In this document: piece after piece, positions 52,526 through 62,700 of the stretch
How the letters are laid out: each line of letters opens with the position of its first letter
Numbering within the stretch: position 1 is the first letter of the stretch
NCBI RefSeq assembly: GCF_021440085.1
Contig: NZ_JAKCPW010000008.1
Location: forward strand, 186,001-250,000
From: Dyadobacter sp. CY261
GTDB lineage: Bacteria > Bacteroidota > Bacteroidia > Cytophagales > Spirosomataceae
DNA length: 64,000 bases
Direction of reading: 5' to 3'
Translations under genes and position numbers: made by a program
The notes under the pieces: generated by a model
Seen by the model: the letters and a program-made list of their open reading frames with translations, nothing else
Database searches by the model: none
Told to the model about the DNA's origin: nothing

Positions 52526-55500
52526 CTATTTTACTTCACGTCTAGCCCCTTTCGAATCTGTAATAGTTGCCGAGGAAACATAATCCGGCAGAAAAAGCGT
52601 GTGGCTGGATTGAGAAAGAAATGATGATCCGTAGCCGGGTTCTACTTTCCTCCATTTTCCGTTCCTCAAATGCAGCATAACCGACGTCTCCCCATTTGCC
52701 AGCTCAACCTTCGTCATTGGCTTACCTGACTGGTGAAACCGCATCACATCGCGATTTTGGGAGGTCACCGAAATCCATCCCCCTTTTGCAGAAGCCAGCT
52801 GCACGAGCCCTTTCATGTTACCATTCACCATATAACCGCTCTCAGCAATACTCAACGGACGAAACCCACCTTTGCCATCGCCTTTGAGCACCAGCCCGTA
52901 CATAGCGTCATACCGTCCTACCGATACTTCCGAGCCGTAGTCATTCCCCGACAGCATTACGTCGAGGCTGCCATCCTGATCGAAATCACCGGCCATCATA
53001 CCAAAAAGCGGGGCAAACTGAGCCTGCAATGGTAATTCACGAATGGCAAACTTATTCCCACCCAGATTCTCGATGTAGCTGCTTTTCATCCAGGTAGCCG
53101 ATAAATGCAGTGCACCTTTCAGCTCTTCCGGTTTCAGAATATCGTTCAATGCCGATTCCGCAAACTTCCCGTATTCCTGAAAACGCTGGCGTACCTGAAT
53201 GACCTGTTTGCCCATGTCATCGCGGGTATTGTATGGAAACTCCTTATAAGTGTCGTCCTTCGCCTTATAGAATACGGTCGGGATCGCATCGAAATAGCCA
53301 TCGTTATTAAAATCCTTTGCATATACGTTTACCGGCCTGCTTTCAGATGCCCGACTCAGCGAGTTCATGCCGAGGTTTCCGCCAACATAATCCATATCGC
53401 CATCATTATCGAAATCACCTGCTACCAGGCTCCCCCACCAGCCTGTCTTTGTTTCCAGGCCTGTTACAACTTTCTTGAACTTACCTTTCTCATTTTTTAG
53501 AAATGTCAACGGCATCCATTCGCCTGCCAGAAGGAGGTCGGTCCAGCCATCGTTGTCATAATCGGTCCAGAGCGCATCACAGACCAAGCCTATGCCCGTC
53601 AGGTAGGGTGCTACGGCAGAGGTCACGTTGGAGAAGCGCACGGCTCCGTTACCTGAATCATTTCGGAGAATATGGCTGGAAACCGGTTTGGGGTATTTAC
53701 CCGACTCCACTCTTCCTCCTACAAACAGATCGAGATCTCCATCGCGGTCAAAATCAACGGCTTTCACACAGGAACCATTCACCAGAAAAGCGGGTAAAGC
53801 GGCCGTATCGAGTTTAAACCTGCCTTTTCCGTTGTTGAGGTACAATGCATTTTTCAATGCGTCCGAGCCATCCTGGATTTCATAACTTCCGCTGACAATA
53901 TACAGGTCGAGATCTTTGTCCAGGTCCGCATCAAAAAGCAACACACCCATGTCCTCGGAAGCCTTTTCAAGCCCCTCGGGGCCCGGTAACAGATCAGCGA
54001 CATTAAATTTACCATCGGGTTGCTGCAACAAAAAACGTCCTTTATGCTGAAAAGCACCTCCTACAAAGACATCTTCCAGCCCATCGCCATTTACATCGCC
54101 CGCTGCCAGCGCGGGGCCGTACTGCGACATTTTGTGGGGCAAGAGCTTCTGGACGTTAAAATCGATGATATCCATTTCCTCATGCCGGTAAGGCACATTC
54201 AATTGCGCAGTAATGTCACTAAAAAGCTGAGGAGACGACCCGACAACCACATCGGGCACAAGCGCAGCATTGCGTTCATTCACTACGAGAACCTGGTTCA
54301 CTTTTACATCTTTCAAAATCTGGCCTTTACCGCCCGGCCACGTAATTTTAACCTCTTGTATAGTCGACTCTTTCCCCAGACCAAAATGGACAAATGGCTC
54401 CACGGTCGACAAATAACCGCGATATGGTGAGTTTTCCGCGATCTGCTTTTTGCCATTAGCATAAGTAATTTCAGCAATAGCCCCTACACCTGCCCGATTA
54501 TAACGTTCACCTCTAAACGCGACGCGTAAATAGTTGCTCCCGTGAGGCTTTATCTGGATGCTGTTATTACGGTATACCATCGCCGAATCATTGATCCTGT
54601 TGACTATGTAATCCAGATCGCCATCATTATCGAGGTCTGCATAAGCGGCCCCATTCGAGAAGCCGGGTGTTTCGATCCCCCATTCCGAGGTGACATCAGT
54701 GAACGTCAGATCACCTTTGTTTTTAAATACAAAATTTCTGAGCCTCACACTCGGAATGTAATCGAGCATCATCATGGGCGCTACAATGCTCGATACTTCA
54801 TTGCGGTAAGCGACAAAATCGAGATCGGTAATGTCCCTCGGAAAGCCATTGGTAATGATAACGTCCCGAAAACCGTCATTGTCAAAATCAGTAACCATCG
54901 GCGTCCAGCTCCAGTCCGTCTCCGCAATACCGCTCAGCAAGCCAATTTCACTGAATACAGGTGATTTTGTATTCCTGTCGGGCCTACCCAAATTCAGTTG
55001 GAATGTATTTCTGGCAACCTGATACTGGTAACCAAAAAGTTCGTTGTTCTGATAAGTCACATAGCTGTTGGCGGGCGTCATCATTTTTTTGCGGCGGTTG
55101 GTCGCGGGCATCATGTCCACGGCGACAATGTCTACAAGACCGTCGTTATTGAGGTCGGCCACGTCGTTCCCCATCGCGGAATGCGATGTATGCTTGAAAC
55201 TGCCTGGCGCCTGATCGGTGAAAGTACCGTTGCCATTATTGATGTAAAGGAGGTCGTTGGTCAGATAATCGTTGGTAATGTAAACGTCTTTCCAGCCATC
55301 CTGGTTAACATCCGTCACATTGATACCCAGGCTGTAACCTTCAATGAGAATGCCGGCTTCTTTGGATACATTCGTAAATACCGGGTGATTCAGTTTCGCG
55401 TCCCAGTCGTTCCGGTAAAGCCGGTCGGTTCGCCGGGAGGAGCCATCGACGATCTTTTTGTGATACTTGTTCGGAAAATTGTTGTCATCCATTTCATTGA

Positions 55501-56077
55501 CAATGAGGAACAGATCAAGATCCCCGTCATTGTCATAATCAAAAAAGGCTGCGTTAGTCGTGTGTGTCGTATCTGCAATACCATATTCCTTGCCCATTTC
55601 CTTAAATACCGGCACTTTGTTCTTGTCAAGTCCCTGGTTAACATAAAGCAGATTTTCACGTTCGCGTGCTACCTCGCGCACGGACGCGCATACATATATA
55701 TCCAGCAAATCATCATTATTGATATCTACAAGCGCCACCCCGGTCGACCATTTTCCCTGCGGAGCGACACCGGCCCTGGCTGTCACGTCCTCGAAACTAA
55801 AATCTCCTTTGTTCAAATACAGCTTGTTCGGGACCATGTTTCCCGTGAAGTAGACATCGGGAAGGCTGTCGTTGTTAAAATCACCCAATGCCACGCCGCC
55901 GCCATTGTACACATATTCAAAAGCCAGGATGTTCATCGTATCATTTTCGGTGATGCGGTTCGAAAATTGAATACCCGTTTCACCGGACGGCAGTTCGGTA
56001 AAAGTTTTGAGTTCTTTTTTACAGGAGATAAGCAGGATAATACCCACCAAAACCACAAGTAGGCGCGTAACGAACAT
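52526..56077 (-). CDS. FG-GAP/VCBS repeat lipoprotein with ASPIC/UnbV domain (third copy)
   Basis: A 1183-residue lipoprotein: MFVTRLLVVLVGIILLISC lipidates Cys19, and KKELKTF follows. FG-GAP blades with Ca-binding loops (DFNNDSLPDVYF, DINNDDLLDIYV, DYDNDGDLDLFL, DVNQDGWKDVYI) flank an ASPIC/UnbV domain at about 526-596 (YRGYLSTVEPFVHFGLG, VKITWPGGKG). It is about 80 residues longer than the two copies of the first island because of a C-terminal beta-rich tail (YGSSFLSQSSHTLFLPDYVS). The gene starts with TGCACCTGACTAATG, in which the leader element overlaps the ATG by one base. It lies upstream of the second SusCD pair, the reverse of the order in the first island. Confidence 0.9.
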   Translation of the reverse strand: MFVTRLLVVLVGIILLISCKKELKTFTELPSGETGIQFSNRITENDTMNILAFEYVYNGGGVALGDFNNDSLPDVYFTGNMVPNKLYLNKGDFSFEDVTARAGVAPQGKWSTGVALVDINNDDLLDIYVCASVREVARERENLLYVNQGLDKNKVPVFKEMGKEYGIADTTHTTNAAFFDYDNDGDLDLFLIVNEMDDNNFPNKYHKKIVDGSSRRTDRLYRNDWDAKLNHPVFTNVSKEAGILIEGYSLGINVTDVNQDGWKDVYITNDYLTNDLLYINNGNGTFTDQAPGSFKHTSHSAMGNDVADLNNDGLVDIVAVDMMPATNRRKKMMTPANSYVTYQNNELFGYQYQVARNTFQLNLGRPDRNTKSPVFSEIGLLSGIAETDWSWTPMVTDFDNDGFRDVIITNGFPRDITDLDFVAYRNEVSSIVAPMMMLDYIPSVRLRNFVFKNKGDLTFTDVTSEWGIETPGFSNGAAYADLDNDGDLDYIVNRINDSAMVYRNNSIQIKPHGSNYLRVAFRGERYNRAGVGAIAEITYANGKKQIAENSPYRGYLSTVEPFVHFGLGKESTIQEVKITWPGGKGQILKDVKVNQVLVVNERNAALVPDVVVGSSPQLFSDITAQLNVPYRHEEMDIIDFNVQKLLPHKMSQYGPALAAGDVNGDGLEDVFVGGAFQHKGRFLLQQPDGKFNVADLLPGPEGLEKASEDMGVLLFDADLDKDLDLYIVSGSYEIQDGSDALKNALYLNNGKGRFKLDTAALPAFLVNGSCVKAVDFDRDGDLDLFVGGRVESGKYPKPVSSHILRNDSGNGAVRFSNVTSAVAPYLTGIGLVCDALWTDYDNDGWTDLLLAGEWMPLTFLKNEKGKFKKVVTGLETKTGWWGSLVAGDFDNDGDMDYVGGNLGMNSLSRASESRPVNVYAKDFNNDGYFDAIPTVFYKAKDDTYKEFPYNTRDDMGKQVIQVRQRFQEYGKFAESALNDILKPEELKGALHLSATWMKSSYIENLGGNKFAIRELPLQAQFAPLFGMMAGDFDQDGSLDVMLSGNDYGSEVSVGRYDAMYGLVLKGDGKGGFRPLSIAESGYMVNGNMKGLVQLASAKGGWISVTSQNRDVMRFHQSGKPMTKVELANGETSVMLHLRNGKWRKVEPGYGSSFLSQSSHTLFLPDYVSSATITDSKGARREVK

Positions 56078-56086
56078 TAGTCAGGT
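56077..56086 (-). promoter_or_regulatory. ACCTGACTAA leader element of the third FG-GAP gene
   Basis: The minus-strand 10-mer ends in the A of the ATG at 56077, so element and start codon overlap by one base. This is the second of three exact copies before surface-protein genes. Confidence 0.5.
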
Positions 56087-56551
56087 GCAATAATGACAGA
56101 ATCAGGATATAACGAACTCAGAAAAGGAGACGGCAACATGTACCATCCCCCTTATAAATTAGTTAGGTTTAAATACGGTTATCACCCTCCGCTCTGCGGT
56201 AAAACTGTAAAATCAGCAAAATAGAAACGGAGAAAACGGGAACGATCCCGGCAGGATTCCTTGTAGATTTCTTTCATATCATTTTGTTAGGTCGATCAAA
56301 TATCAGTGGCATAATTTATAATTATTTTATCACATAATTAAACTTTAAAAAGTAAAGATTTTATTTATTGACAGAATAGTACCATAAATTGACCAAATAG
56401 CGTTACCAACTACGCATATAAGTTACTTGCATTGCTGCATCCAAACCCCACTCTAATTGTCAAAAAATGCCGAATCTGCACGATATTGGCTTCGGAACGA
56501 TGACTGTAAGTCACCACGCAATACATTATACGCAAGTGCGCCGGAAGATCG
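56087..56551. other. Intergenic region upstream of the third FG-GAP gene
   Basis: About 465 bp of AT-rich DNA without a supported gene. A minus-strand frame at 56410-56625 overlaps the next gene and reads as its shadow. No exact TAnnTTTG box was found on the minus strand, so the promoter of the FG-GAP gene was not located. Confidence 0.35.
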
Positions 56552-57703
56552 TCACTGATCGCGCTTCCAGTCGGAAGGAAGAAGGTTGGAGAATCGGTCG
56601 TTGCCCAGGTCACCGGCGATCTCAAAGCCCATAGGCATTACCACCCAGCCCTGCGGGGTGGTCACCATATAGCCTTGCGGAAAGGTAATCTGGGTGTAAG
56701 CATAGGGCATATCCGAATAAGGCGATCGGCCCTTTCTATTCATATTAAAAACTTCCAGTTGCGTCAGCGAAACAACCAGTCGCTCTGTGGGCAATTCACC
56801 CGGGCGGACCAGGCGCATGCCACGCACGGCTTCAATGCGATTATGAAGATGGTTTGCAATTGAATTGTAGCCATTCACACTCCTCACAGATTTAAAGATC
56901 CTAAGCGAATCGGGAATCACCTGGTACACCTTGAAGCCCTGCTCCTGTAAACTGTCGGCCACCATGCTCGTCAACAAATGTTTTAACGAGCCTTTGTACG
57001 CCTCTTTCTGATTCGCGCGCCATTGTTTCCGTTGTGCTTCATCCTTCGGTTCGAGGAGTTCAAAACGGGTCGCACCACCATAATATACTTTTCCGTTGAA
57101 ATAATCGAAATCGTCCAGATCCTGGTGAATGCGGTAGCCCAATGCGTAATTTTCAATGATCAGCGGCTTGACAGTCTGCGCGCCGAGGTGGCCATCGTCA
57201 TCTTCGGATATCCTAAGCGCTTCGGGATTCGTGATTTTGCAAAGTTTGCTGAATTTACTTCTTCCCAGAAGCTCCCGGGTGATGATCCTTAAATGCTTTT
57301 CCCGCTTCTTATTTCTTTTAGCGACAATGGTTACACCTTTCAGTTCCTGGCCTTCCCTTAATTTGAAGACCACGGTTCTGGTGCCGGGCTGCTCAAAGCG
57401 AAGCGTTTGTTTCACCGTTTCATAGCCAAGAAACGACACCACCAGTTCGAGGTTCCCGATAGCCAGATTGGGCAGGCGGTAGTTACCATTCTCGTCAGAG
57501 TTGGTGCCTATCGTTGTATTATTGATAAAAACATTTGCAAATGGCAGCGGTTTGCCGGTTTTCTCGTCGGTAACTTTTCCTGTAAGCGTAACAGTAGCGG
57601 CTTGTTGAGCGCTTACGCCCGTCCAAATGAGAACGCTCAGACTTATTGTCAAAAAATAGCGGACAAGGGATATGCAGTTCGAAACCGGGCGCATTGGCAA
57701 CAT
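56552..57703 (-). CDS. Secreted CarboxypepD-regulatory-like domain protein
   Basis: A 383-residue exported protein; a signal peptide with a hydrophobic core ends near VSAQ (residue 33). Residues about 38-118 form a CarboxypepD_reg-like beta-sandwich (VTLTGKVTDEKTGKPLPFAN, GNYRLPNLAIGNLELVVSFL), as in the N-termini of SusC proteins but here with no barrel behind it. The rest (about 130-383) is a mixed alpha/beta region that I do not recognise. In related proteins this arrangement is called carboxypeptidase-like regulatory domain-containing protein. It follows the third SusCD-lipoprotein unit by 97 bp, with its own -7 element at 57721-57728, so it is probably expressed independently. Confidence 0.75.
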   Translation of the reverse strand: MLPMRPVSNCISLVRYFLTISLSVLIWTGVSAQQAATVTLTGKVTDEKTGKPLPFANVFINNTTIGTNSDENGNYRLPNLAIGNLELVVSFLGYETVKQTLRFEQPGTRTVVFKLREGQELKGVTIVAKRNKKREKHLRIITRELLGRSKFSKLCKITNPEALRISEDDDGHLGAQTVKPLIIENYALGYRIHQDLDDFDYFNGKVYYGGATRFELLEPKDEAQRKQWRANQKEAYKGSLKHLLTSMVADSLQEQGFKVYQVIPDSLRIFKSVRSVNGYNSIANHLHNRIEAVRGMRLVRPGELPTERLVVSLTQLEVFNMNRKGRSPYSDMPYAYTQITFPQGYMVTTPQGWVVMPMGFEIAGDLGNDRFSNLLPSDWKRDQ

Positions 57704-57720
57704 TCAATAGCTTTAAACCT

Positions 57721-57728
57721 CAAAGATA
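57721..57728 (-). promoter_or_regulatory. -7 promoter element of the CarboxypepD-reg gene
   Basis: TATCTTTG on the minus strand is a perfect TAnnTTTG match and would give a leader of roughly 10 nt before the ATG at 57703. No TTG lies at the proper -33 distance. Confidence 0.4.
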
Positions 57729-57800
57729 AACGAGGAGTTTGTAAACTTTGAACCTGTACTACAAATACCCGACCAACGTTGCATATCCCTTTCATTTTCA

Positions 57801-58277
57801 CTACGGTTTCGTTTTTAATGTGGCGCTTTTCTGAGACGATGCGAACGAGTTCTCTGCCACGACTTCCGCAAAAATTGTTAAGGTCACATTTTTACCCTTC
57901 GGCGCAGTGATGGGTACTTTTATGACGTAGTTGCGAAGCTCGGGGTCATATTTTTGAGCGCCCGCAGGCACCGTCGCGAGAAGCGTTTGCGAGCCTGAGG
58001 AAGTCGCTGCCGAATAAACTTTAAATTCTTTTACAGCCACCTCGGACGTGTATTCAATATTGACGTTGACCGCACTTAGTGAATCCACTGTGGTAGTAGT
58101 TTGCAAGACTCCGGCGGCATTATAGACCTTCGAATCCCCGAGCCATACCACGGCTATTTGTGCAACTTTCCCATTGCTAACAAGAAGTTCCTCGAACAGA
58201 TCCGGCTCGTTGTAGCAGCCCGTGAGCAGAAATATGCCGACCAGGCAGGCGATGATATTTTTAAAAGCGATTTTCAT
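57801..58277 (-). CDS. Small surface lipoprotein of the third SusCD unit
   Basis: A 158-residue lipoprotein. The ATG at 58277 (MKIAFKNIIACLVG) gives the lipobox LLTGC with Cys21; an ATG three codons upstream is possible. The mature part is rich in T, V and S and patterned as a beta-sandwich (VNVNIEYTSEVAVKEFKVYS, NYVIKVPITAPKGKNVTLTI), like surface glycan-binding accessory proteins that follow SusD genes. It lies 21 bp after SusD and is surely in the same operon. No sequence family can be named, but the position supports a ligand-binding role next to the SusCD complex. Confidence 0.75.
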   Translation of the reverse strand: MKIAFKNIIACLVGIFLLTGCYNEPDLFEELLVSNGKVAQIAVVWLGDSKVYNAAGVLQTTTTVDSLSAVNVNIEYTSEVAVKEFKVYSAATSSGSQTLLATVPAGAQKYDPELRNYVIKVPITAPKGKNVTLTIFAEVVAENSFASSQKSATLKTKP

Positions 58278-58298
58278 ATGTCTCAATTTGATAATGAA

Positions 58299-59717
58299 TC
58301 ATTTGTTGATCAGCCACATCGTCACTTCAGGATCTTTCTGATTGGCCAAGACGGTCTTCGAATTACGTGTAATCTCGGAATCCGGGTATTTCATACGCTG
58401 AATGCGTTTACCTTGCAAATCGGGATTCACATTGGTGGGCATCGGAAAGTCAAGGTAATTATATTTACGGATGTCCGTCCAAACGTCGCCGATCAAAAGC
58501 ATTGATTTGAATTTCTCGGTGATTATGTGCTTCGCCGTCAGTTTTGAAGCGCCTACATTGACCTTTGCGTCTTTCAGGAATACGTCTATCTCAGCATCGG
58601 CAACGCCTACTTTCCTCATATTGGCAGTAATCATTGCCTGGTAAGCCGCATATCCCTCCGCCGAAGTGCCTGTGCCGCCCTTTTGCATTAGTCGGGCTTC
58701 GGCCTCAATACCTTTCAGCTCGGAATAGGTCATCATCACGAGGGGCGAATCGATATTTGAATGCCAGGCTTTATTATTCAAATCCACCGTTGAACCGCTT
58801 CCTGAACCGGGAACAACTCCGGAGTAGGCGGTCTGATTATTTTTCAGACCGATCACTTTGGATAGTCTCGGATCGGCAACTCCCTGTGTAGTGCCATTCA
58901 TAAGATCTACGATTGTATTCGTGAATGTTACCGACAAGTTCCCCGTTGTATTCGGGATCGCCACCTTGCTATACCAGGGGCTCAGGTTTTTGGAGTTGTA
59001 TTGTAATTGGAAATCATCCTCATTACCCTTCATTCCTTTTTGAAGAGCGGCAATAGTACTTTCTGCGATCTGCTGGGGGTTCTTCAACGAGCCATGCCAC
59101 AGGTAGCGGGCACGTAGCGAATAGGCCAGCCGTGTCCATTTGCCCAGATCGCCCTGGTAAATAAGATCATCAGCTCCCGGTTTAGCCCCCGAAGTTCCGG
59201 CGAGCGCTGTAACGGCTTCGTCTAGCAGTTTGGCGATGGTTGCGTATATCTGCTCCTGTGTATCATAAGCGGGCGAGAAATTCTTCTGATCTGCCTGAGA
59301 GTACGGCACATTTTCCCAATTGACGGTCGCCAGACCGAGGTTGTAGGCCGTCAGCACCTTGGCGATACCCACATAAGCCGGTGCGCCTTCGTCTTGCCCT
59401 TTTCCGATAATAGCATTCAATTGCGGCAAAGCATACAGGTAGAGATTCGACCAGCCCAGTGTATTATCGGTCTCGGCGTAAGTATCGATTCCGTTGGCAC
59501 CGAGCGCACTGCCCAGCTGCTGTGCATATTGGCAAGCCACATATGCCTGTTGAAAACTGGCCTCCGCCGTATAGAATTGCGCGGTTGGCAGCAATTCCTG
59601 CATCGTCGCATCGCCTTTTAGAGTTTCATCGGTATTGACGTCCAGGAACTTGTCGCAGGCCGTCAACAACAAGGCGAGCAATGGCATTAGTTTAAATATA
59701 TGTCTGATATTTTTCAT
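58299..59717 (-). CDS. SusD/RagB-type substrate-binding lipoprotein (third island)
   Basis: A 472-residue lipoprotein with lipobox LLTAC (Cys21). It belongs to the SusD-like-2 type: NVDETLKGDATMQELLPTAQ-like N-terminal pattern, YAQQLGSALGANGIDTYAET, ENVPYSQADQKNFSPAYDTQ and YSLRARYLWHGSLKN. The C-terminal KFKSMLLIGDVWTDIRKYNY block corresponds to the conserved end of the family. It starts 6 bp after the SusC stop codon. The third island is thus SusC-SusD-lipoprotein, without an FG-GAP protein. Confidence 0.92.
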   Translation of the reverse strand: MKNIRHIFKLMPLLALLLTACDKFLDVNTDETLKGDATMQELLPTAQFYTAEASFQQAYVACQYAQQLGSALGANGIDTYAETDNTLGWSNLYLYALPQLNAIIGKGQDEGAPAYVGIAKVLTAYNLGLATVNWENVPYSQADQKNFSPAYDTQEQIYATIAKLLDEAVTALAGTSGAKPGADDLIYQGDLGKWTRLAYSLRARYLWHGSLKNPQQIAESTIAALQKGMKGNEDDFQLQYNSKNLSPWYSKVAIPNTTGNLSVTFTNTIVDLMNGTTQGVADPRLSKVIGLKNNQTAYSGVVPGSGSGSTVDLNNKAWHSNIDSPLVMMTYSELKGIEAEARLMQKGGTGTSAEGYAAYQAMITANMRKVGVADAEIDVFLKDAKVNVGASKLTAKHIITEKFKSMLLIGDVWTDIRKYNYLDFPMPTNVNPDLQGKRIQRMKYPDSEITRNSKTVLANQKDPEVTMWLINK

Positions 59718-59723
59718 GTTTTC

Positions 59724-62700
59724 CTAAAAATTAACATTGACACCTAACTGAAAGCTGCGTGTGGCCGGATTGTTCCTTCCTACAAAGCCAATGATATTAG
59801 TACCAGATCCAAAAGTCAGCGCCTCGGGATCATAGCCGCGGAAAGGCGTGTTCAGGAACAAATTGGTCCCTGTAAAATTGAAACGCACACCACCTTTGAA
59901 CACACTCTTGGCCAATGCCGCTTTGGGGATCGCGTAGGAAAGGCCCACCGTCCGCAAACGGAACCATGAACCGTCCTGGATATTGAATTGTGCGGAATTA
60001 CCCATGTAACGCGCCGTGGAAGGATTGTAAAACGAGTCATCGAGAATGACTGGCTTGGTATTTGGCACATACGTCACCGAACCATCCGCTCCTTTTTGCT
60101 CCACAACCCCCTTAAAAATAACCTGCTCATAACGCCTTTCCGTGATCTTGATCGATCCCGACCGGAATGCATTGCGTTCCCCCAGGTCGACCACATCGCC
60201 ACCCTGCCGCCATTCGAGCAGGAACGAAAGGCCGATTCCACGATAATTGAAGCTGTTGGTCAAACCAGCAGTCCAATCGGGCAATGCATTGCCCCATGGC
60301 ATGGTTACCTGGCTCGTCAGCGGGAGGCCGTTGGACTGGATCAGCAGCTGGCCGTCCGGCGCGCGCAGGTAGTCGAGGCCCCATAATTCGCCCAGTTTAC
60401 TACCCTTCCGCACTTTTAATACGCCACGGCTACCATTGTCGAAATAGGCGATCTCTTCGAGCTCATCCGGCATTTCGATCACCTTGCCGGACATTTTCGT
60501 GAAATTCAGAGACATGTCCCAGGTGAACCGCGCCGTTTGAACCGGCTTGAAAGTAGCGAGCAACTCAATGCCTTTGTTGCGGATCAGGCCGATATTGGTA
60601 TAATAAAATGAATACCCCGAAACATTGGACACCGGCGCGCGGACGATCTGGTCCTTACTGTCCATGGTGAAATAGGTAGCATCCAACATGAGCCGGTTGC
60701 TGAAAAACCGCAGTTCGGTCCCGAATTCGATGGAAGTCGTGCGTTCGGGTTTGAGGTTGTCTGCGGCGGTGGTAGAGCGCCTGATGTAGCCTGGCACCGT
60801 GTTTCCAAACGGGAAGTTATCGGCCAGCTCATAATACACGCCAATCACATACGGGTCGGTGCCCTTGCCCACCTGGGCCCAGGAGGCCCGAAGTTTTCCA
60901 TATGAGAGGATGTTGTTCTTAGGAAGGTTTTCGGTGAAAATGTAGCCTGCGCTGAACGATGGATAGAAAAACGAATTGTTAGCCTTGGGCAAGGTCGAAA
61001 CAATGTCGTTCCGGCCCGTCGCATTCAAGTAGAGAATATCCTTGTAACTCAGTTTCGCATCGGCAAAAAAGCTTACAATGCGGTATTGCAGCGGCGAGTA
61101 AAACCGTTTTTGCTGGTTTCGGTAACTACTGATCGCATCGGTAAATGGCGCTTTCCAGCCTTCACCGCGTTCATAGTAGCTGTCGGGCCGCTTGCTGCCG
61201 ACCAGTGAGTTGCCGACCATGAGCGAGCCATTCCAGTTCTCGTTCAACTGCTTCGAAGCGGTCACATACAGGTTGGAGTTGATTTCGCGATAATTGATAT
61301 TCTCTTGAATGAGAAAGCCTTTCACTGCCGTTCCAACATCAAAAGTGCTATCCACTTGTCGCTTTCGACGCTCATTGAAAGCATCCATCGTGATCTGGTA
61401 TTTGGCAGTCAGCCAATCGGTGATGTTGTAGTTTAATGTCAGATCGGCAATGTACCGGTTCACGGCATCGATCCGCGGACTCTTTTTCACGAGATAAACC
61501 GGGTTGTCGGTAAATCCGGGCAGCAGATTTTTGTAGGAACCATCCGGATTCAGGTAGTCGTTGACGTCGTAGGTATTCGGCCAGTAGGACAATGCGCTGA
61601 AAACCGATTTATCCCCTGCTGGCGGGCGTTTCCCACCCGAACGAATGTAGTTGAAAGACCCCGAGGCCGACAAACGTTTTGTAAAGTTGTAAGTGCCCGC
61701 AATCTTGCCGGAAGTCCTTTCGAAATAAGTGGCAGGTACGATCCCCTGCTGATAACTATGCCCGGCCGAAACGTAGATATTACCTTTTTCGCTCCCCTTG
61801 GTGAGTGATATATTGTTGTTCGTACGAAAGCCCGTCTGATAAAACCCGCGGAAGTTATCATAAATACGATCGGTGGTGTTGCCAATGATCGACGGACCAA
61901 ACGACTGGTAGGGCGTCCGCTGGCGCACTTCGGTGGGTGAGATAAACTCCCCGAACCGGCCCTGGATAAACCGCGTCTGGATATCGGGTGACTTTCCAAG
62001 CACATCCACCCCGCCCGACAGTGAAACCGACACATTCAATTTTCCGGATTTGCCTCTTTTGGTCGTAATGATAATGGCACCATTTGAAGCCCGAAGCCCG
62101 TAAAGTGCCGTAGCAGCAGGTCCTTTCAGAACTGAAATACTTTCGATATCGTCCGGATTGATGTCGGCTGCGCGATTGGTATTTGCGAATTGCTCGGCGG
62201 CCCCAGGCGAGGCCGTACCCGCGCTGGGCAAAGGGTTTCCAGCCGTGGTGGCATTACTGATGATGATGCCGTCTATCACGAACAACGGCTGGTTGTCGGC
62301 ACTGCCACTGAGTGAGGTGATGCCCCTCAGGATGATATTCACCCCTGCACCCGGAGCACCGCCCGAGCCGGTAATCACCGCACCGGCGATCTTGCCCTGC
62401 AGTGCCCCTACCATATTCGGATTACCCGATTCCCTGATCTCATCCGATCGGATCGATTGCACCGAATACCCGATCGCCCGCTTTTCCTGTGTCTGACCGA
62501 GCGCGGTTACGACCACCTCGTCGAGCATCGACACATCGGACTCCAACTGTACATTAAGCTTGGAGCGTTGACTGCCGAGTAGCAACTCATACTTTTTGAA
62601 CCCGATAAAACTAAAAATCAGCGTCTTCCCCGGCGCTACCTGAATGGAATACTCTCCTTTCTCATCGGTCAAAGTTCCCTGGGAAGTCCCTTTGATACTT

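Noticed and set aside
54998..56062. 354-codon plus-strand frame antisense to the third FG-GAP gene
   Set aside because: The minus-strand frame has the lipobox and Ca-binding blades. The antisense frame is rich in I, V and H and shows no domain.
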